64,000 bases of DNA from Sphingomonas sp. TREG-RG-20F-R18-01 (GCF_022662475.1 NZ_JAKNQQ010000001.1:558001-622000), one strand, 5' to 3'; counted from the first letter of the stretch, positions 1-7,376 are shown. The notes: generated from the sequence alone by a model not told the origin. Translations and numbers: made by a program.

Positions 1-188
1 ACTTCGAACGCCTTGCTGACCAACTGGCAGGAATCGCCGGGGGCTTCATCCTGACGATCAACGCGACCGATGGCGCACGCGAAGTGTTCGGACGCTTCGA
101 TCAGGTTGAAGTCGACACTACCTATACCATCGCAACCGCCTCCTCCGGCGGCGGCAAGCGGGTGAAGGAACTGATCGTTCGCGGGTAG
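1..188 (+). CDS. DNA adenine methylase (D12 class), C-terminal fragment
   Basis: The window opens inside this gene; about 61 codons remain, read from base 3. The tail carries GGFILTIN, a VEVDTTYTIA strand and the end GGGKRVKELIVRG, which fits the C-terminus of D12-class (Dam-like) N6-adenine methyltransferases, where a G-K-R-V-K-E-L-I ending is usual. The catalytic DPPY and the SAM site would lie upstream and cannot be seen. Stand-alone enzymes of this class are common on phages and integrative elements, which agrees with the accessory genes that follow. The family call rests on the tail only. Confidence 0.7.
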   Translation, partial: FERLADQLAGIAGGFILTINATDGAREVFGRFDQVEVDTTYTIATASSGGGKRVKELIVRG

Positions 189-263
189 GGCTGGGTAGAA
201 GAAAGAAAGATGGGGCCGGCCGCTTACGCGATCGACCCCATCCAGTTTTACCGGTCTGACGGA

Positions 264-467
264 TTAGCGCGGAGGCAATCCGGTCACATGGTTGCCCCGC
301 CGCCCGGTGTTGATCTCGGACACGCGGCCGGGATTGGTACCGTAGTCGGCTGCGATGTCATGCTGGTGGTCGCCCGCCCGAAGGCGAGCCCAGATGTCAG
401 CGATAGCCTCGTCGGACAACGGAAAGCGGGGGCGGCGCTGCGGCCGCTGGGGAATATTGTCTGCCAT
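264..467 (-). CDS. Small putative helix-turn-helix protein
   Basis: A 67-residue protein starting MADNIPQRPQ. I prefer this ATG to one seven codons upstream because AAGGA lies nine bases before it. After a basic, proline-rich N-terminus, a segment containing DEAIADIWARLRAGDHQHDI and then AADYGTNPGRVSEI has the spacing of a helix-turn-helix like those in resolvase tails and small phage DNA-binding proteins. It probably binds DNA as a small regulator. It stands alone on the minus strand in the accessory block. The fold is inferred from pattern; no specific family was identified. Confidence 0.55.
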   Translation of the reverse strand: MADNIPQRPQRRPRFPLSDEAIADIWARLRAGDHQHDIAADYGTNPGRVSEINTGRRGNHVTGLPPR

Positions 468-552
468 AAAAATCATCCTTGTTGGCAAACGACCGGTATT
501 GACGGAATTGTCCCACGGTATAGACGTTGCCGCCTACCCGAGGTTCATCCCG

Positions 553-626
553 CTCTCGCGTCCGGACCACAAGCCCGCGAGAGTTGCCTCGATCAGAAGC
601 CCCAGCGCTGCCAGGCGCTGGGGCTT
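553..626. terminator. Two adjacent perfect hairpins in a gene-poor gap
   Basis: The gap 468-873 holds no gene I can support. Within it lie two perfect inverted repeats: 8-base arms CTCTCGCG/CGCGAGAG at 553-560 and 576-583, and a stronger stem with 12-base arms (AAGCCCCAGCGC at 597-608, GCGCTGGGGCTT at 615-626) around a 6-base loop. The second looks like a terminator stem but has no long T tract on either side, so it may end or insulate transcription in either direction, or be a structured RNA. Confidence 0.4.
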
Positions 627-873
627 CCTAGTTTCGAGAACAATCGTAGCATCACGTAACGGAACACGCTTGAGTAGCCAGGCGTGGTCTGTTGCCGTGA
701 TTAATGGTATTTAAACGAAAGTAGGTGTCAGTATCGATAGCTGCTAAGGTTAACGGCGCGACAACCGATCGCCAAGCCTCGCCTCGCGGACTTGGTTAGG
801 CGTCGCCACGACCCCACTGGAGCCCCACATCGTAGACGTGTACTCCGTCCATCTCAGGCAGGGGGAAAACGAC

Positions 874-1074
874 GTGACATTCAAATCCAACCGCGAAAAT
901 GCAGAACTGGCGCAATCGGCCGCGAACTCAGCTACGCTCGAGAACGTTCGGATCCGGGAACAGCGATCAGCAGATGCCTATGCAGCACTGGCTACGCGCG
1001 ACGAACGCATCGCTGCGAAAGCGGTGGCGCCTATGCTGCCGAGCAGTCCCACGCACGCGCCCGACGAGCAGTAG
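874..1074 (+). CDS. Small hypothetical protein
   Basis: A reading frame of 66 codons from GTG, preceded by CAGGGGG at good ribosome-site distance; an upstream in-frame GTG at 838 lacks such a site. The product is hydrophilic and alanine-rich, with ENAELAQSAANSATLENVRI followed by DAYAALATRDERIA. It resembles short helical sphingomonad proteins of the pattern N-R-x-N-A-E-x-A plus ATL-x-NVR, but I know no function. No signal peptide or membrane segment is visible. The overlapping frame at 899-1261 runs into the SRAP gene and is less likely to be real. Confidence 0.45.
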   Translation: MTFKSNRENAELAQSAANSATLENVRIREQRSADAYAALATRDERIAAKAVAPMLPSSPTHAPDEQ

Positions 1075-1149
1075 CCTCGAGGAGCGGGATCGGTTGATCG
1101 AGAGCCGGTTTACCTCGACACCAACCTCGTCCTGCTACAGGCTCGCTCG

Positions 1150-1782
1150 ATGTGTAACCGTGCCCGCAACGGCTATGAGCCTGAGACGCTCCATACCCAC
1201 TTTGGCACGGTGTTCAGCACCGATCGACCAATGGACAACCGCTTCAATCCAAGCGAATTGATGCCGCGCAGCCGGGCGTACGTGATCCGCGAGACGGACC
1301 GCGGTCGATGCCTCGACGTCATGAGCTGGGACGTCCTCGGTGGCGGCGCCGCATGGCCGATGACGAACGTGCGCAACCTGGCCCTGCCCCAGTGGCGCGC
1401 GCTTGCCGCGCGGCCGGAGAACCGTTGCCTGGTACCGCTCAGCGAGTTCTGCGAATGGACGCCTGAGGCGCACGACTTGGGCGATGGCAAGAAACCGCTG
1501 AAGGGCGAGATGTGGTTTCAGGTTACCGATCAGCCGCTGTTTGCGGTCGCCGGCTTCTGGCAGCCAACAGCGAAGGGCAACGGCTTCACGATGGTGACGT
1601 GCAACCCGAACGACCTCGTCGCGCCAATCCATCCGAAAGCGATGATTACGGTTCTGGCGGAAGACGACCACGAGCGCTGGCTGCGCGGCAGCTATGACGA
1701 CGTGGTTGCTCTGCAGCAGCCTTACCCAAGCGAATCGAATGGCTGTCCGCGGACCTATCTTCCCGACGCGTCACGGCCATAG
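1150..1782 (+). CDS. SRAP-domain (YedK/HMCES-like) abasic-site protein
   Basis: A 210-residue protein starting MCNRAR; cleavage of Met1 would expose Cys2, the residue that in this family forms a thiazolidine crosslink to abasic sites in single-stranded DNA. The other expected residues are present: Asn73 in TNVRNL, the acidic pair in CLVPLSEFCEW (Glu99/Glu102) and His161 in IHPKAM. It differs from the canonical form: NPSE replaces the usual NIAPTQ segment and SEFCEW replaces the usual GFYEW. Length is normal. Such genes are often carried by phages and plasmids, in keeping with this block. Confidence 0.85.
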   Translation: MCNRARNGYEPETLHTHFGTVFSTDRPMDNRFNPSELMPRSRAYVIRETDRGRCLDVMSWDVLGGGAAWPMTNVRNLALPQWRALAARPENRCLVPLSEFCEWTPEAHDLGDGKKPLKGEMWFQVTDQPLFAVAGFWQPTAKGNGFTMVTCNPNDLVAPIHPKAMITVLAEDDHERWLRGSYDDVVALQQPYPSESNGCPRTYLPDASRP

Positions 1783-1836
1783 TCACTAGCCATAAGTGGG
1801 GACTGCCGTTCCGCCTCCCCTAAGCCGATCCGAAGA

Positions 1837-3009
1837 CTAGACTCGTATTGAGAGCAGCGCGCGTGCTGAAATGTGTCTCGCGCCAGTTCCCCTAATTGTG
1901 GACATGATTTGGATTTGCCCTTCCTCAGAAAGCAGACCGGATAGCGCACGTTCGCGAGCTAATTCTGGGAGCCGCAATCGAAGGACGCAATCAGAGATTT
2001 CAACGGCTCCTTCGCGAACAAAGCATATTTTGCGCTCCAATCGGCGGTCCACACGCGCCATCAAAATGTCTCCGGGTTCGGCGAGCACATCGCGGGTGGC
2101 TCCTGATCGCACGGCTTCGCAGGACACCACGATGGCCGCTCCAGGACGGTCGGGGAAGTCCCCAGTATGAAATATCCGCTTCGACGACGTTGCTACGTCG
2201 CGCGAATTCCTACGTCCTCGGCTGACGTTCGCACCTAGGTCCGCAAGACTTGCCCTCGAGGGATCTGGTTGGACCGCGGCGTGGTAGAGGCAATCCAACC
2301 TTTGCACCCCTGCCGGTGCTTGGATGGTGACGCGAGTACTGATCAAGCCTGCGTCACCGACAGCCGCAAGACGTATGGGACCGCCAAGAGCGCTTTTTTT
2401 AATGACAATGACGAATGCGAGGGCATCGGTGCGCCCAAAAGTGCTTCGAGGGAGCTGGATGACCAGCTCGATTTTGTGCGCTCCGATCAAGAGCCGGCGT
2501 ACCGAAGCCATCGTTTCGCTCGAGATCATCGTGTCGGGAACCACAAACGCGACTGTCCCGCCAGGACGAGTAAGCAGTAGCGCCTGCGCCAAGAAGACCA
2601 GATCAGCAGGAATCGTGGACCAGCCTGCCACCGCCTCGGCAAGTCCCGCCCGCTCGAGCACTCGGGTGATCGAGCGGGTCCGTCGGACTCTTGTGTAAGG
2701 AGGGTTCGATAATACAACGTCGACCGATCCCAATTCCACCCCAAGGGCCCGCGCGAGTCCGTCGATGAGGACATTGCGCGCGACGTGGTTCTGCAAGCAG
2801 TGCCTATCTGGCGTAAAAGCGGAGGCGTCGGGATCTATATCGACCGTCGTTAATCGCGCATGAGGCCAGCGCAGGCGCGCTGCGTGCCCAAGCGACCCAG
2901 GGCCGCTGCCCAGATCGACGATCGTGGCTGGCAGGTCCTGAAGCGTTGCAGCGACGAGGTCCCCGAGCCAGCCTGGACTGTAAAACTTGCACAGCTTGTC
3001 GTCGAGCAC
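1837..3009 (-). CDS. N6-adenine DNA methyltransferase with specificity-like C-terminus
   Basis: A 390-residue class I SAM-dependent methyltransferase. The N-terminus has LCKFYSP, SAM motif I VDLGSGPGSLG (about 31-41), the acidic VDIDPD after the second strand (56-61), and catalytic motif IV SNPPY (101-105), the gamma-type order of HsdM/Eco57I-like adenine methylases. The last ~130 residues (GDILMARVDRR, then ARHISARALLSI) resemble a target-recognition or HsdS-like segment, so the enzyme may carry its own specificity. Start is GTG with an AGGGGGA site. No restriction nuclease adjoins it; it is divergent from the ATPase-HEPN pair 229 bases away. Probable role: modification arm of a defence cassette (inference). 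Confidence 0.85.
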   Translation of the reverse strand: MLDDKLCKFYSPGWLGDLVAATLQDLPATIVDLGSGPGSLGHAARLRWPHARLTTVDIDPDASAFTPDRHCLQNHVARNVLIDGLARALGVELGSVDVVLSNPPYTRVRRTRSITRVLERAGLAEAVAGWSTIPADLVFLAQALLLTRPGGTVAFVVPDTMISSETMASVRRLLIGAHKIELVIQLPRSTFGRTDALAFVIVIKKSALGGPIRLAAVGDAGLISTRVTIQAPAGVQRLDCLYHAAVQPDPSRASLADLGANVSRGRRNSRDVATSSKRIFHTGDFPDRPGAAIVVSCEAVRSGATRDVLAEPGDILMARVDRRLERKICFVREGAVEISDCVLRLRLPELARERALSGLLSEEGQIQIMSTIRGTGARHISARALLSIRV

Positions 3010-3238
3010 GGCATCCCCCTGTCGACCACCTTATGTCGTTTTAAAGTCGGGTACCAGATGATCTGCCCCGATCGGGTACCGGTTCGTCGCAGGCGCCTCG
3101 CCAAGGTCGACCGGTTGCGCATGGACCGGCAGAATAAGTCGCGCAAGAGCGTAGGGGTCAGCGTATGTTGGCAACAGCGCGCTTGCTTGGCCGCTGGGAC
3201 GCGGTACGTTGGTCGCTAGGGACAGGCGGGATTAAAGT
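3010..3238. promoter_or_regulatory. Divergent intergenic region between methyltransferase and ATPase-HEPN genes
   Basis: This gap must hold promoters for both arms of the putative defence cassette. The ATPase GTG is preceded by ACAGGCGGG; the methyltransferase GTG by AGGGGGA. I see no convincing -35/-10 pair or operator palindrome. Reading frames crossing it are antisense shadows of the methyltransferase. Confidence 0.45.
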
Positions 3239-4927
3239 GTGGAAGAACTGGATTTTGAGGAACGCGCGGATCACCTCACTGATGATCAAATCCTTACCGG
3301 AACCATCGTCGAGGACTACCTGGATGACGTGAGCCGCGCACTTCGACGGAAGGGGTTGGTGCTAATCGTCGGACCTCGAGGCTGCGGCAAGACGCACATG
3401 ATGCGGTACGCGTCGTTGCTCTGCCGCGACGACGCGACTGCGCCGTTCGCCACCTATGTTAGTTTCAACCGATATCTCCGTCTGGAGCCGTTGCTGAACT
3501 CGCGATCCGACGCGATGCTAATCTTCCACGCATGGGTGTTGGCATTGATCATTCTTGGGGTTGCACGCTCCCTTGAGGAATCCGACCCGAGCCTTGCAGA
3601 ACTCTTCTGGCGAGAGTCGCCGATCTCGGGCGAAGAACTCAGCGAGTTCGTGGACAGGGCGGAGCGGGCGGTCACCCCGTCCGAGCAAGACGAGCGGGTT
3701 GCCGCAGCGATAAGCCTGTCGCTGGTCAAGGATTTGGTTCGTGCCGCAGTACGTCTCGCCGGCCGCACAAGGGCGATCATACTCCTCGACGACGCCGCAC
3801 TTACGCTGACCCCAGAATTCCTCGTCGAATTCTTCGACATCGTTCGAGTTCTCAAGTCGAGCGATATCTCGCCCAAGGCATCTGTTTACCCAGGTACTAC
3901 CGAATACGGCCCGCGCTTCCACGCCGATCACGAGGGGCGCTCAATCCCAGTTTGGCTCTCGGTGAACGACTCCCGTTACGGTGAGATCATGCAAGACATC
4001 GCGAACCAAAGGCTGCCCGACGTGACGCGTGTTCCCGTCGATGTCAGAGAGGCTCTCATGTACGCCGCGTTCGGCGTTCCGCGCGCCTATCTGACATTGT
4101 TACGCGAGTGGATTGATAGCGGAGCTAATTCTACCGACCAAGCAATCGTAACACGGCTAATCAGAGAACACCGCGATGCTCGTTGGGCCGAGTACAAGTC
4201 GCTTGCGCTGAAACTGCCGAAACTGTCGACAATAATCAACACCGGCGGAAACCTCTTCAACGCCATGGTCGAGGCTCTTCGGCAGGCAAACGGGACCAAC
4301 GGGGGCGATCATGTCCAACTTCAGGTCGCCGTGCTATCCTCTGACTTCAATGCCATGACACAGCGAATGTTGAACCTTCTCGTCGAGGCCGGGCTGGTCC
4401 GGGAAGAGGGCGAGGTTTCGCACGGTCCGGATCGCAAGCTCAGACGCTTAACGCCCCACGTCGGAGCGCTCATCGCGGATCGGGCCATCATCCAGGGGCG
4501 GGGTGGCGGTCCGCGTCGAATCGCGCAGATTCTTCGTCTACCTCGCGACAAGCATCCAGTCCGCCGATCCATCGCCAGCTTAGTGGGAGCGGCGGAGGTG
4601 GAGGCGCTGCACTACGACCTGCCCTCGTGCCAGTTTTGCAAGACCGAACGGCTCAACGATACCCAGCGCTTCTGCCATGGGTGTGGGAAGAAACTTCTGG
4701 ATGGCTCAACCTATTCGCGATGCATGGAGATTCCGGTCACTGAAATCCCTGGCCTCTCACGCTTCAGCATCGAATCGCTGCACAAACGCAAGCTGCTGAC
4801 GGTCGGCAGCATTGTGGGGCTGCAGGATCCAGGCACGGAACTTCGCAAAAGTTGGGGAGTGGGTGAACGCCGGTCCAACAAGGTGCTCGAGCAAGTCAAC
4901 GCGTTTGTGGACGAGTTCCTATCATGA
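3239..4927 (+). CDS. P-loop ATPase with zinc ribbon and helix-hairpin-helix tail
   Basis: A 562-residue protein with Walker A GPRGCGKT (45-52) and Walker B AIILLDD (179-185), followed by VYPGTTEYG near 217, an arrangement like ORC/CDC6- or STAND-type AAA ATPases. Residues about 365-415 look like a winged helix (FNAMTQRMLNLLVEAGLVRE). A zinc ribbon follows, with C464-x2-C467 and C479-x2-C482. The last ~55 residues (IPGLSRFSIESL ... SWGVGERR) resemble a helix-hairpin-helix domain. This suggests an ATP-driven nucleic-acid sensor. Its stop overlaps the HEPN gene start by four bases. I know no named defence protein with this exact order; function is inferred. Confidence 0.75.
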   Translation: MEELDFEERADHLTDDQILTGTIVEDYLDDVSRALRRKGLVLIVGPRGCGKTHMMRYASLLCRDDATAPFATYVSFNRYLRLEPLLNSRSDAMLIFHAWVLALIILGVARSLEESDPSLAELFWRESPISGEELSEFVDRAERAVTPSEQDERVAAAISLSLVKDLVRAAVRLAGRTRAIILLDDAALTLTPEFLVEFFDIVRVLKSSDISPKASVYPGTTEYGPRFHADHEGRSIPVWLSVNDSRYGEIMQDIANQRLPDVTRVPVDVREALMYAAFGVPRAYLTLLREWIDSGANSTDQAIVTRLIREHRDARWAEYKSLALKLPKLSTIINTGGNLFNAMVEALRQANGTNGGDHVQLQVAVLSSDFNAMTQRMLNLLVEAGLVREEGEVSHGPDRKLRRLTPHVGALIADRAIIQGRGGGPRRIAQILRLPRDKHPVRRSIASLVGAAEVEALHYDLPSCQFCKTERLNDTQRFCHGCGKKLLDGSTYSRCMEIPVTEIPGLSRFSIESLHKRKLLTVGSIVGLQDPGTELRKSWGVGERRSNKVLEQVNAFVDEFLS

Positions 4928-5913
4928 CGGTCGCTTCCGACTATCGAGCCGTCACGACGTTGCAGGCCTTTCCACACCTTTCGACCCAAAGCATGTTCGA
5001 CTGCGGGAAGCGCCCTAAAGAGGCCAGCCCTATCGACACCTTCCTTGAGGACACCGAAGCGCTGAACAAGTTGTTCATGTCGTTCGGTTCATCCACACTG
5101 CCCAAGCCTTTGGGCAGCTTGGTTCTTCTTGGCTACACTTCTGCGGTTGAAAGTTTCTTGCGTGCGGTAATCCGTAGGATCGTGATCGCGGACGAGATAG
5201 CCAGAAAGCGATCCGAGCCACTTTCGCTTTCATTCGGAGCCGCCTTCCACCATGAACGGGCGCTGATGCCAGAGGCGCTACTGGAACGTTTTTCTTTCGC
5301 CGGCCGCCGCGGAATTCGCGATGCGTTCGCCGAGGTGCTTGGGATAGAGATCGGTGGCTCTGAGATGGAGGCCGCGATGAACGAGTTCGCGCGAATCTGC
5401 GAGATCAGACACTGCTGCGTACACAGGTCGGGTCGGCTCGGAAGTCAGAACGCGATGAAACTAGGTCTCCAAGAACACTCGACAGTCCTGGAACGGCCGT
5501 TCTATCCCTCGGTTGATGATCTTCAAGACATCGCGGACCTTCTCCGCACGTTCGTGAAGACCGTCAACAATTTCCTTTTCGCGGCGATCATCGATCGCAC
5601 CGTTCACCGCGGCGGCGAGACTGTCCCTGAATTATCATGGTCTTGGTCTTGGGGGTGGCGTGAGGACCGTAAGCCGTTCCAGCGGTACTATGACGTATTT
5701 GCCTCGGCGACCGACATGCCGAAATCTCCTTCTGCGAGGAGCGCGTATGAGAGTTTCAGCGTATGGTCGGGCCCGGGGGGCGACCGCTGGCTAGAAAAGA
5801 GGCGCGCCAAGAAGGCCGTGCGCGAAGAGAAGATTGCTGTTACCGAAGCGGAGGTCGACCCAATGGCGACCCGTCAAGGCGGTGAAGCGGCACCACCGTT
5901 CACTGCGGAGTAG
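4924..5913 (+). CDS. HEPN-motif protein, putative RNase effector
   Basis: A 329-residue helical protein containing R162-x4-H167 in EIRHCCVHRSGRLG, which matches the catalytic Rx4-6H motif of HEPN ribonucleases, especially forms where the motif is followed by a small-residue turn. An earlier helix, LVLLGYTSAVESFLRAVIRR (67-86), fits the first HEPN helix. The C-terminus is charged and probably disordered. The start ATG overlaps the ATPase stop (ATGA), so the two are probably translated together at a set ratio. The likely role is an RNA-cutting toxin released by the ATPase on infection; this is inferred from motif and context. A non-catalytic HEPN scaffold is an alternative. Confidence 0.6.
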   Translation: MTVASDYRAVTTLQAFPHLSTQSMFDCGKRPKEASPIDTFLEDTEALNKLFMSFGSSTLPKPLGSLVLLGYTSAVESFLRAVIRRIVIADEIARKRSEPLSLSFGAAFHHERALMPEALLERFSFAGRRGIRDAFAEVLGIEIGGSEMEAAMNEFARICEIRHCCVHRSGRLGSQNAMKLGLQEHSTVLERPFYPSVDDLQDIADLLRTFVKTVNNFLFAAIIDRTVHRGGETVPELSWSWSWGWREDRKPFQRYYDVFASATDMPKSPSARSAYESFSVWSGPGGDRWLEKRRAKKAVREEKIAVTEAEVDPMATRQGGEAAPPFTAE

Positions 5914-6014
5914 AATAGTCGCTGGGCTTAGCATTCTGGCGAAGGGCGGTAAACGTTCACGCCGTTCACGGTATCAAGCCTTACTACTATGGTGGAATTT
6001 AGCTCGCTTGGCTG

Positions 6015-6305
6015 CTAGCTGGGCAACAGGACGGCACCGACCTCGGCAATCCGTTCAATTACGTGCTGCGCCCCCTCATCGATCGCGCGCTGCTGGTCAT
6101 GCGCGAGCGGATACCGGAGTATGAACCATAGCAGGTCCGAGCGAAACTCGTCGGTGTCGCTGAGGTGCAGGGTGATGACGGTCGTCGGCACGCGAGGAAA
6201 CAGGCGCTTGAACGCCATCACGACGTGCGGCGCGAGATCGTCGATCGACCACCGCGGCTTGCCGTAGCGGTCGATACCGAGCGTCAGTGTGCCATGGGTC
6301 TTCAC
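6015..6305 (-). CDS. Short protein resembling the N-terminal segment of phage SNF2-type helicases
   Basis: A 96-residue protein with GTLTLGIDRYGKPRW, DDLAPHVVMAFKRLFPRV and LLWFILRYPL. This pattern (a short strand, PHVxxxxKRxF, then WFxxRYPL) is what I recall at the N-terminus of SNF2-family helicases in alphaproteobacterial prophages, ahead of the ATPase domain. Here a stop follows and no helicase motifs appear downstream, so it is either a stand-alone domain or the remnant of a helicase lost by deletion. Its start overlaps the nuclease-like gene by four bases, which makes it the last gene of a three-gene unit. Confidence 0.5.
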   Translation of the reverse strand: MKTHGTLTLGIDRYGKPRWSIDDLAPHVVMAFKRLFPRVPTTVITLHLSDTDEFRSDLLWFILRYPLAHDQQRAIDEGAQHVIERIAEVGAVLLPS

Positions 6306-6649
6306 AGCGATGCTCTACCCGTGGATACGATATAAACCGGCTTGCCGCCGATCGCGGGCGGCAGGCCCATTGCGGTGCCGGTGACGAGGATCAGCGCGCT
6401 GATCGCGTCGTGCGCGGCGTAGCGCTCCAGCTGGCGGTAAATGACGCGCTTGTTGCAGCGGGTCTTCGCCTCGAGCCCGACCGAACCAAGTATGAAATCG
6501 ATCCGGTCGGCGGCGTTCAAGCGGTGCTCGCGCTCAAATTCTGCGCCGGCGGCGGTGAGCGCCTTTTCGATCGACAACTGAAGCGCGGCCTCGTCGCCAA
6601 CCCGCAGTCGCGTCCGGCGCAACAGCGCGACGACCTCGACTACCGTCAC
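6302..6649 (-). CDS. PD-(D/E)XK-like nuclease domain protein
   Basis: About 115 residues from GTG (VTVVEVVALLRRTRLRVG). The core ADRIDFILGSVGLEAKTR carries Asp and Glu-x-Lys spaced as in PD-(D/E)XK endonucleases, followed by the helix KRVIYRQLERYAAHDAI and the strand ALILVTGTAMGLP, which suits the alpha-beta order of that fold. I recall similar small proteins next to helicases in phage and plasmid replication or recombination modules. A longer frame reaches base 6811 but overlaps the GIY-YIG gene and adds low-complexity sequence, so the internal GTG is preferred. Nuclease activity is inferred from the motif. Confidence 0.6.
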   Translation of the reverse strand: MTVVEVVALLRRTRLRVGDEAALQLSIEKALTAAGAEFEREHRLNAADRIDFILGSVGLEAKTRCNKRVIYRQLERYAAHDAISALILVTGTAMGLPPAIGGKPVYIVSTGRASL

Positions 6650-6771
6650 GAGATATCTCTGGTCATCGGCTCTGCCGGGAGCAGGGACAAGGCACCGTTG
6701 TACCTCGAGACGTGGGCCGGAAGCGGGTGAAGCGAAGCGATGCGCGCGATCTCTTTCTGGATCGCCGGCGC

Positions 6772-7059
6772 TCACTCGAACCACTCCCCCAGCAAGCGAT
6801 GTCGGCTCCAACGACGATGATAATAACGTTCGACCGCCAACCCTCCTTCGATCAGCGCAAGGATGCGAAGCTCAATCCAATGGGCCGTTTGGAGATGAGC
6901 CAGTCGCTCGTACGGACATGTGCTAAGACCGATCTTAACGGGCGTGCCCTCGCCGCCGATGAAATAGACGTAGGACCGATCGTCGCGAAGCGCCTGGCGA
7001 CTCCTAGGGACGGCGCGCTCTTCGCTCCATAGGCCATCACATACCGAAGGGAACGTCAT
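6772..7059 (-). CDS. GIY-YIG nuclease family protein (T5orf172/MUG113-like)
   Basis: The core SYVYFIGGEGTPVKIGLSTC has the paired strands of the GIY-YIG fold (YVYFI and VKIG). It is followed by RLAHLQTAHWIELRILALI, the Glu-bearing helix GLAVERYYHRRW and the end GEWF, the pattern of the T5orf172/MUG113 subfamily. I chose the ATG at 7059 (about 95 residues), preceded by GAGGGGC; an upstream ATG at 7086 has no ribosome site. Members are often phage-encoded. It is the first gene of the minus-strand unit that ends beside the tRNA-Arg gene. Confidence 0.75.
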   Translation of the reverse strand: MTFPSVCDGLWSEERAVPRSRQALRDDRSYVYFIGGEGTPVKIGLSTCPYERLAHLQTAHWIELRILALIEGGLAVERYYHRRWSRHRLLGEWFE

Positions 7060-7186
7060 GCACTCTGCCCCTCGTTTCGCGAACATAACGGGGGTATCGC
7101 CGGAACAAACCTTAAAGGAGGTTCATGGTGATACTTCGGCTCTTGGTTGCGACTTGAGAAATTGCGCGCTTTTCTGCGGCTGCGAG

Positions 7187-7263
7187 TGGTGCCCCCGAGT
7201 GGATTCGAACCACCGGCCTGCGGTTTAGGAAACCGTCGCTCTATCCACCTGAGCTACGGGGGC
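7187..7263 (-). tRNA. tRNA-Arg (anticodon CCU)
   Basis: On the minus strand the acceptor arms GCCCCCG and CGGGGGC pair over seven bases. The D arm begins GCTC, the anticodon loop reads TTCCTAA (anticodon CCT, decoding AGG), the T arm contains GGTTCGAATCC, and the gene ends with discriminator A and an encoded CCA. All arms close. tRNA-Arg(CCU) genes are frequent integration targets; the accessory block lies directly beyond the 3' end, as expected for tyrosine-integrase elements. Confidence 0.95.
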
Positions 7264-7376
7264 ACTGGCTGAACCAGTAATGGGTCCGCCAGAGGGGGTC
7301 AATCGACCTCGACGTGCCGACGACAGCGCATTGGATACCACCACGGCGGCCTTGCGGAACCGCGCACCATGCGGCG

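Noticed and set aside
1755..3146. Several long antisense frames over the methyltransferase
   Set aside because: They follow the reading phase of the real gene, have arginine- and proline-rich translations typical of shadow frames, and no motifs.
7187..7263. A second tRNA or attachment repeat inside the island
   Set aside because: Reading the block by eye I found no further copy of the tRNA 3' end; a search is needed, but I cannot claim one.
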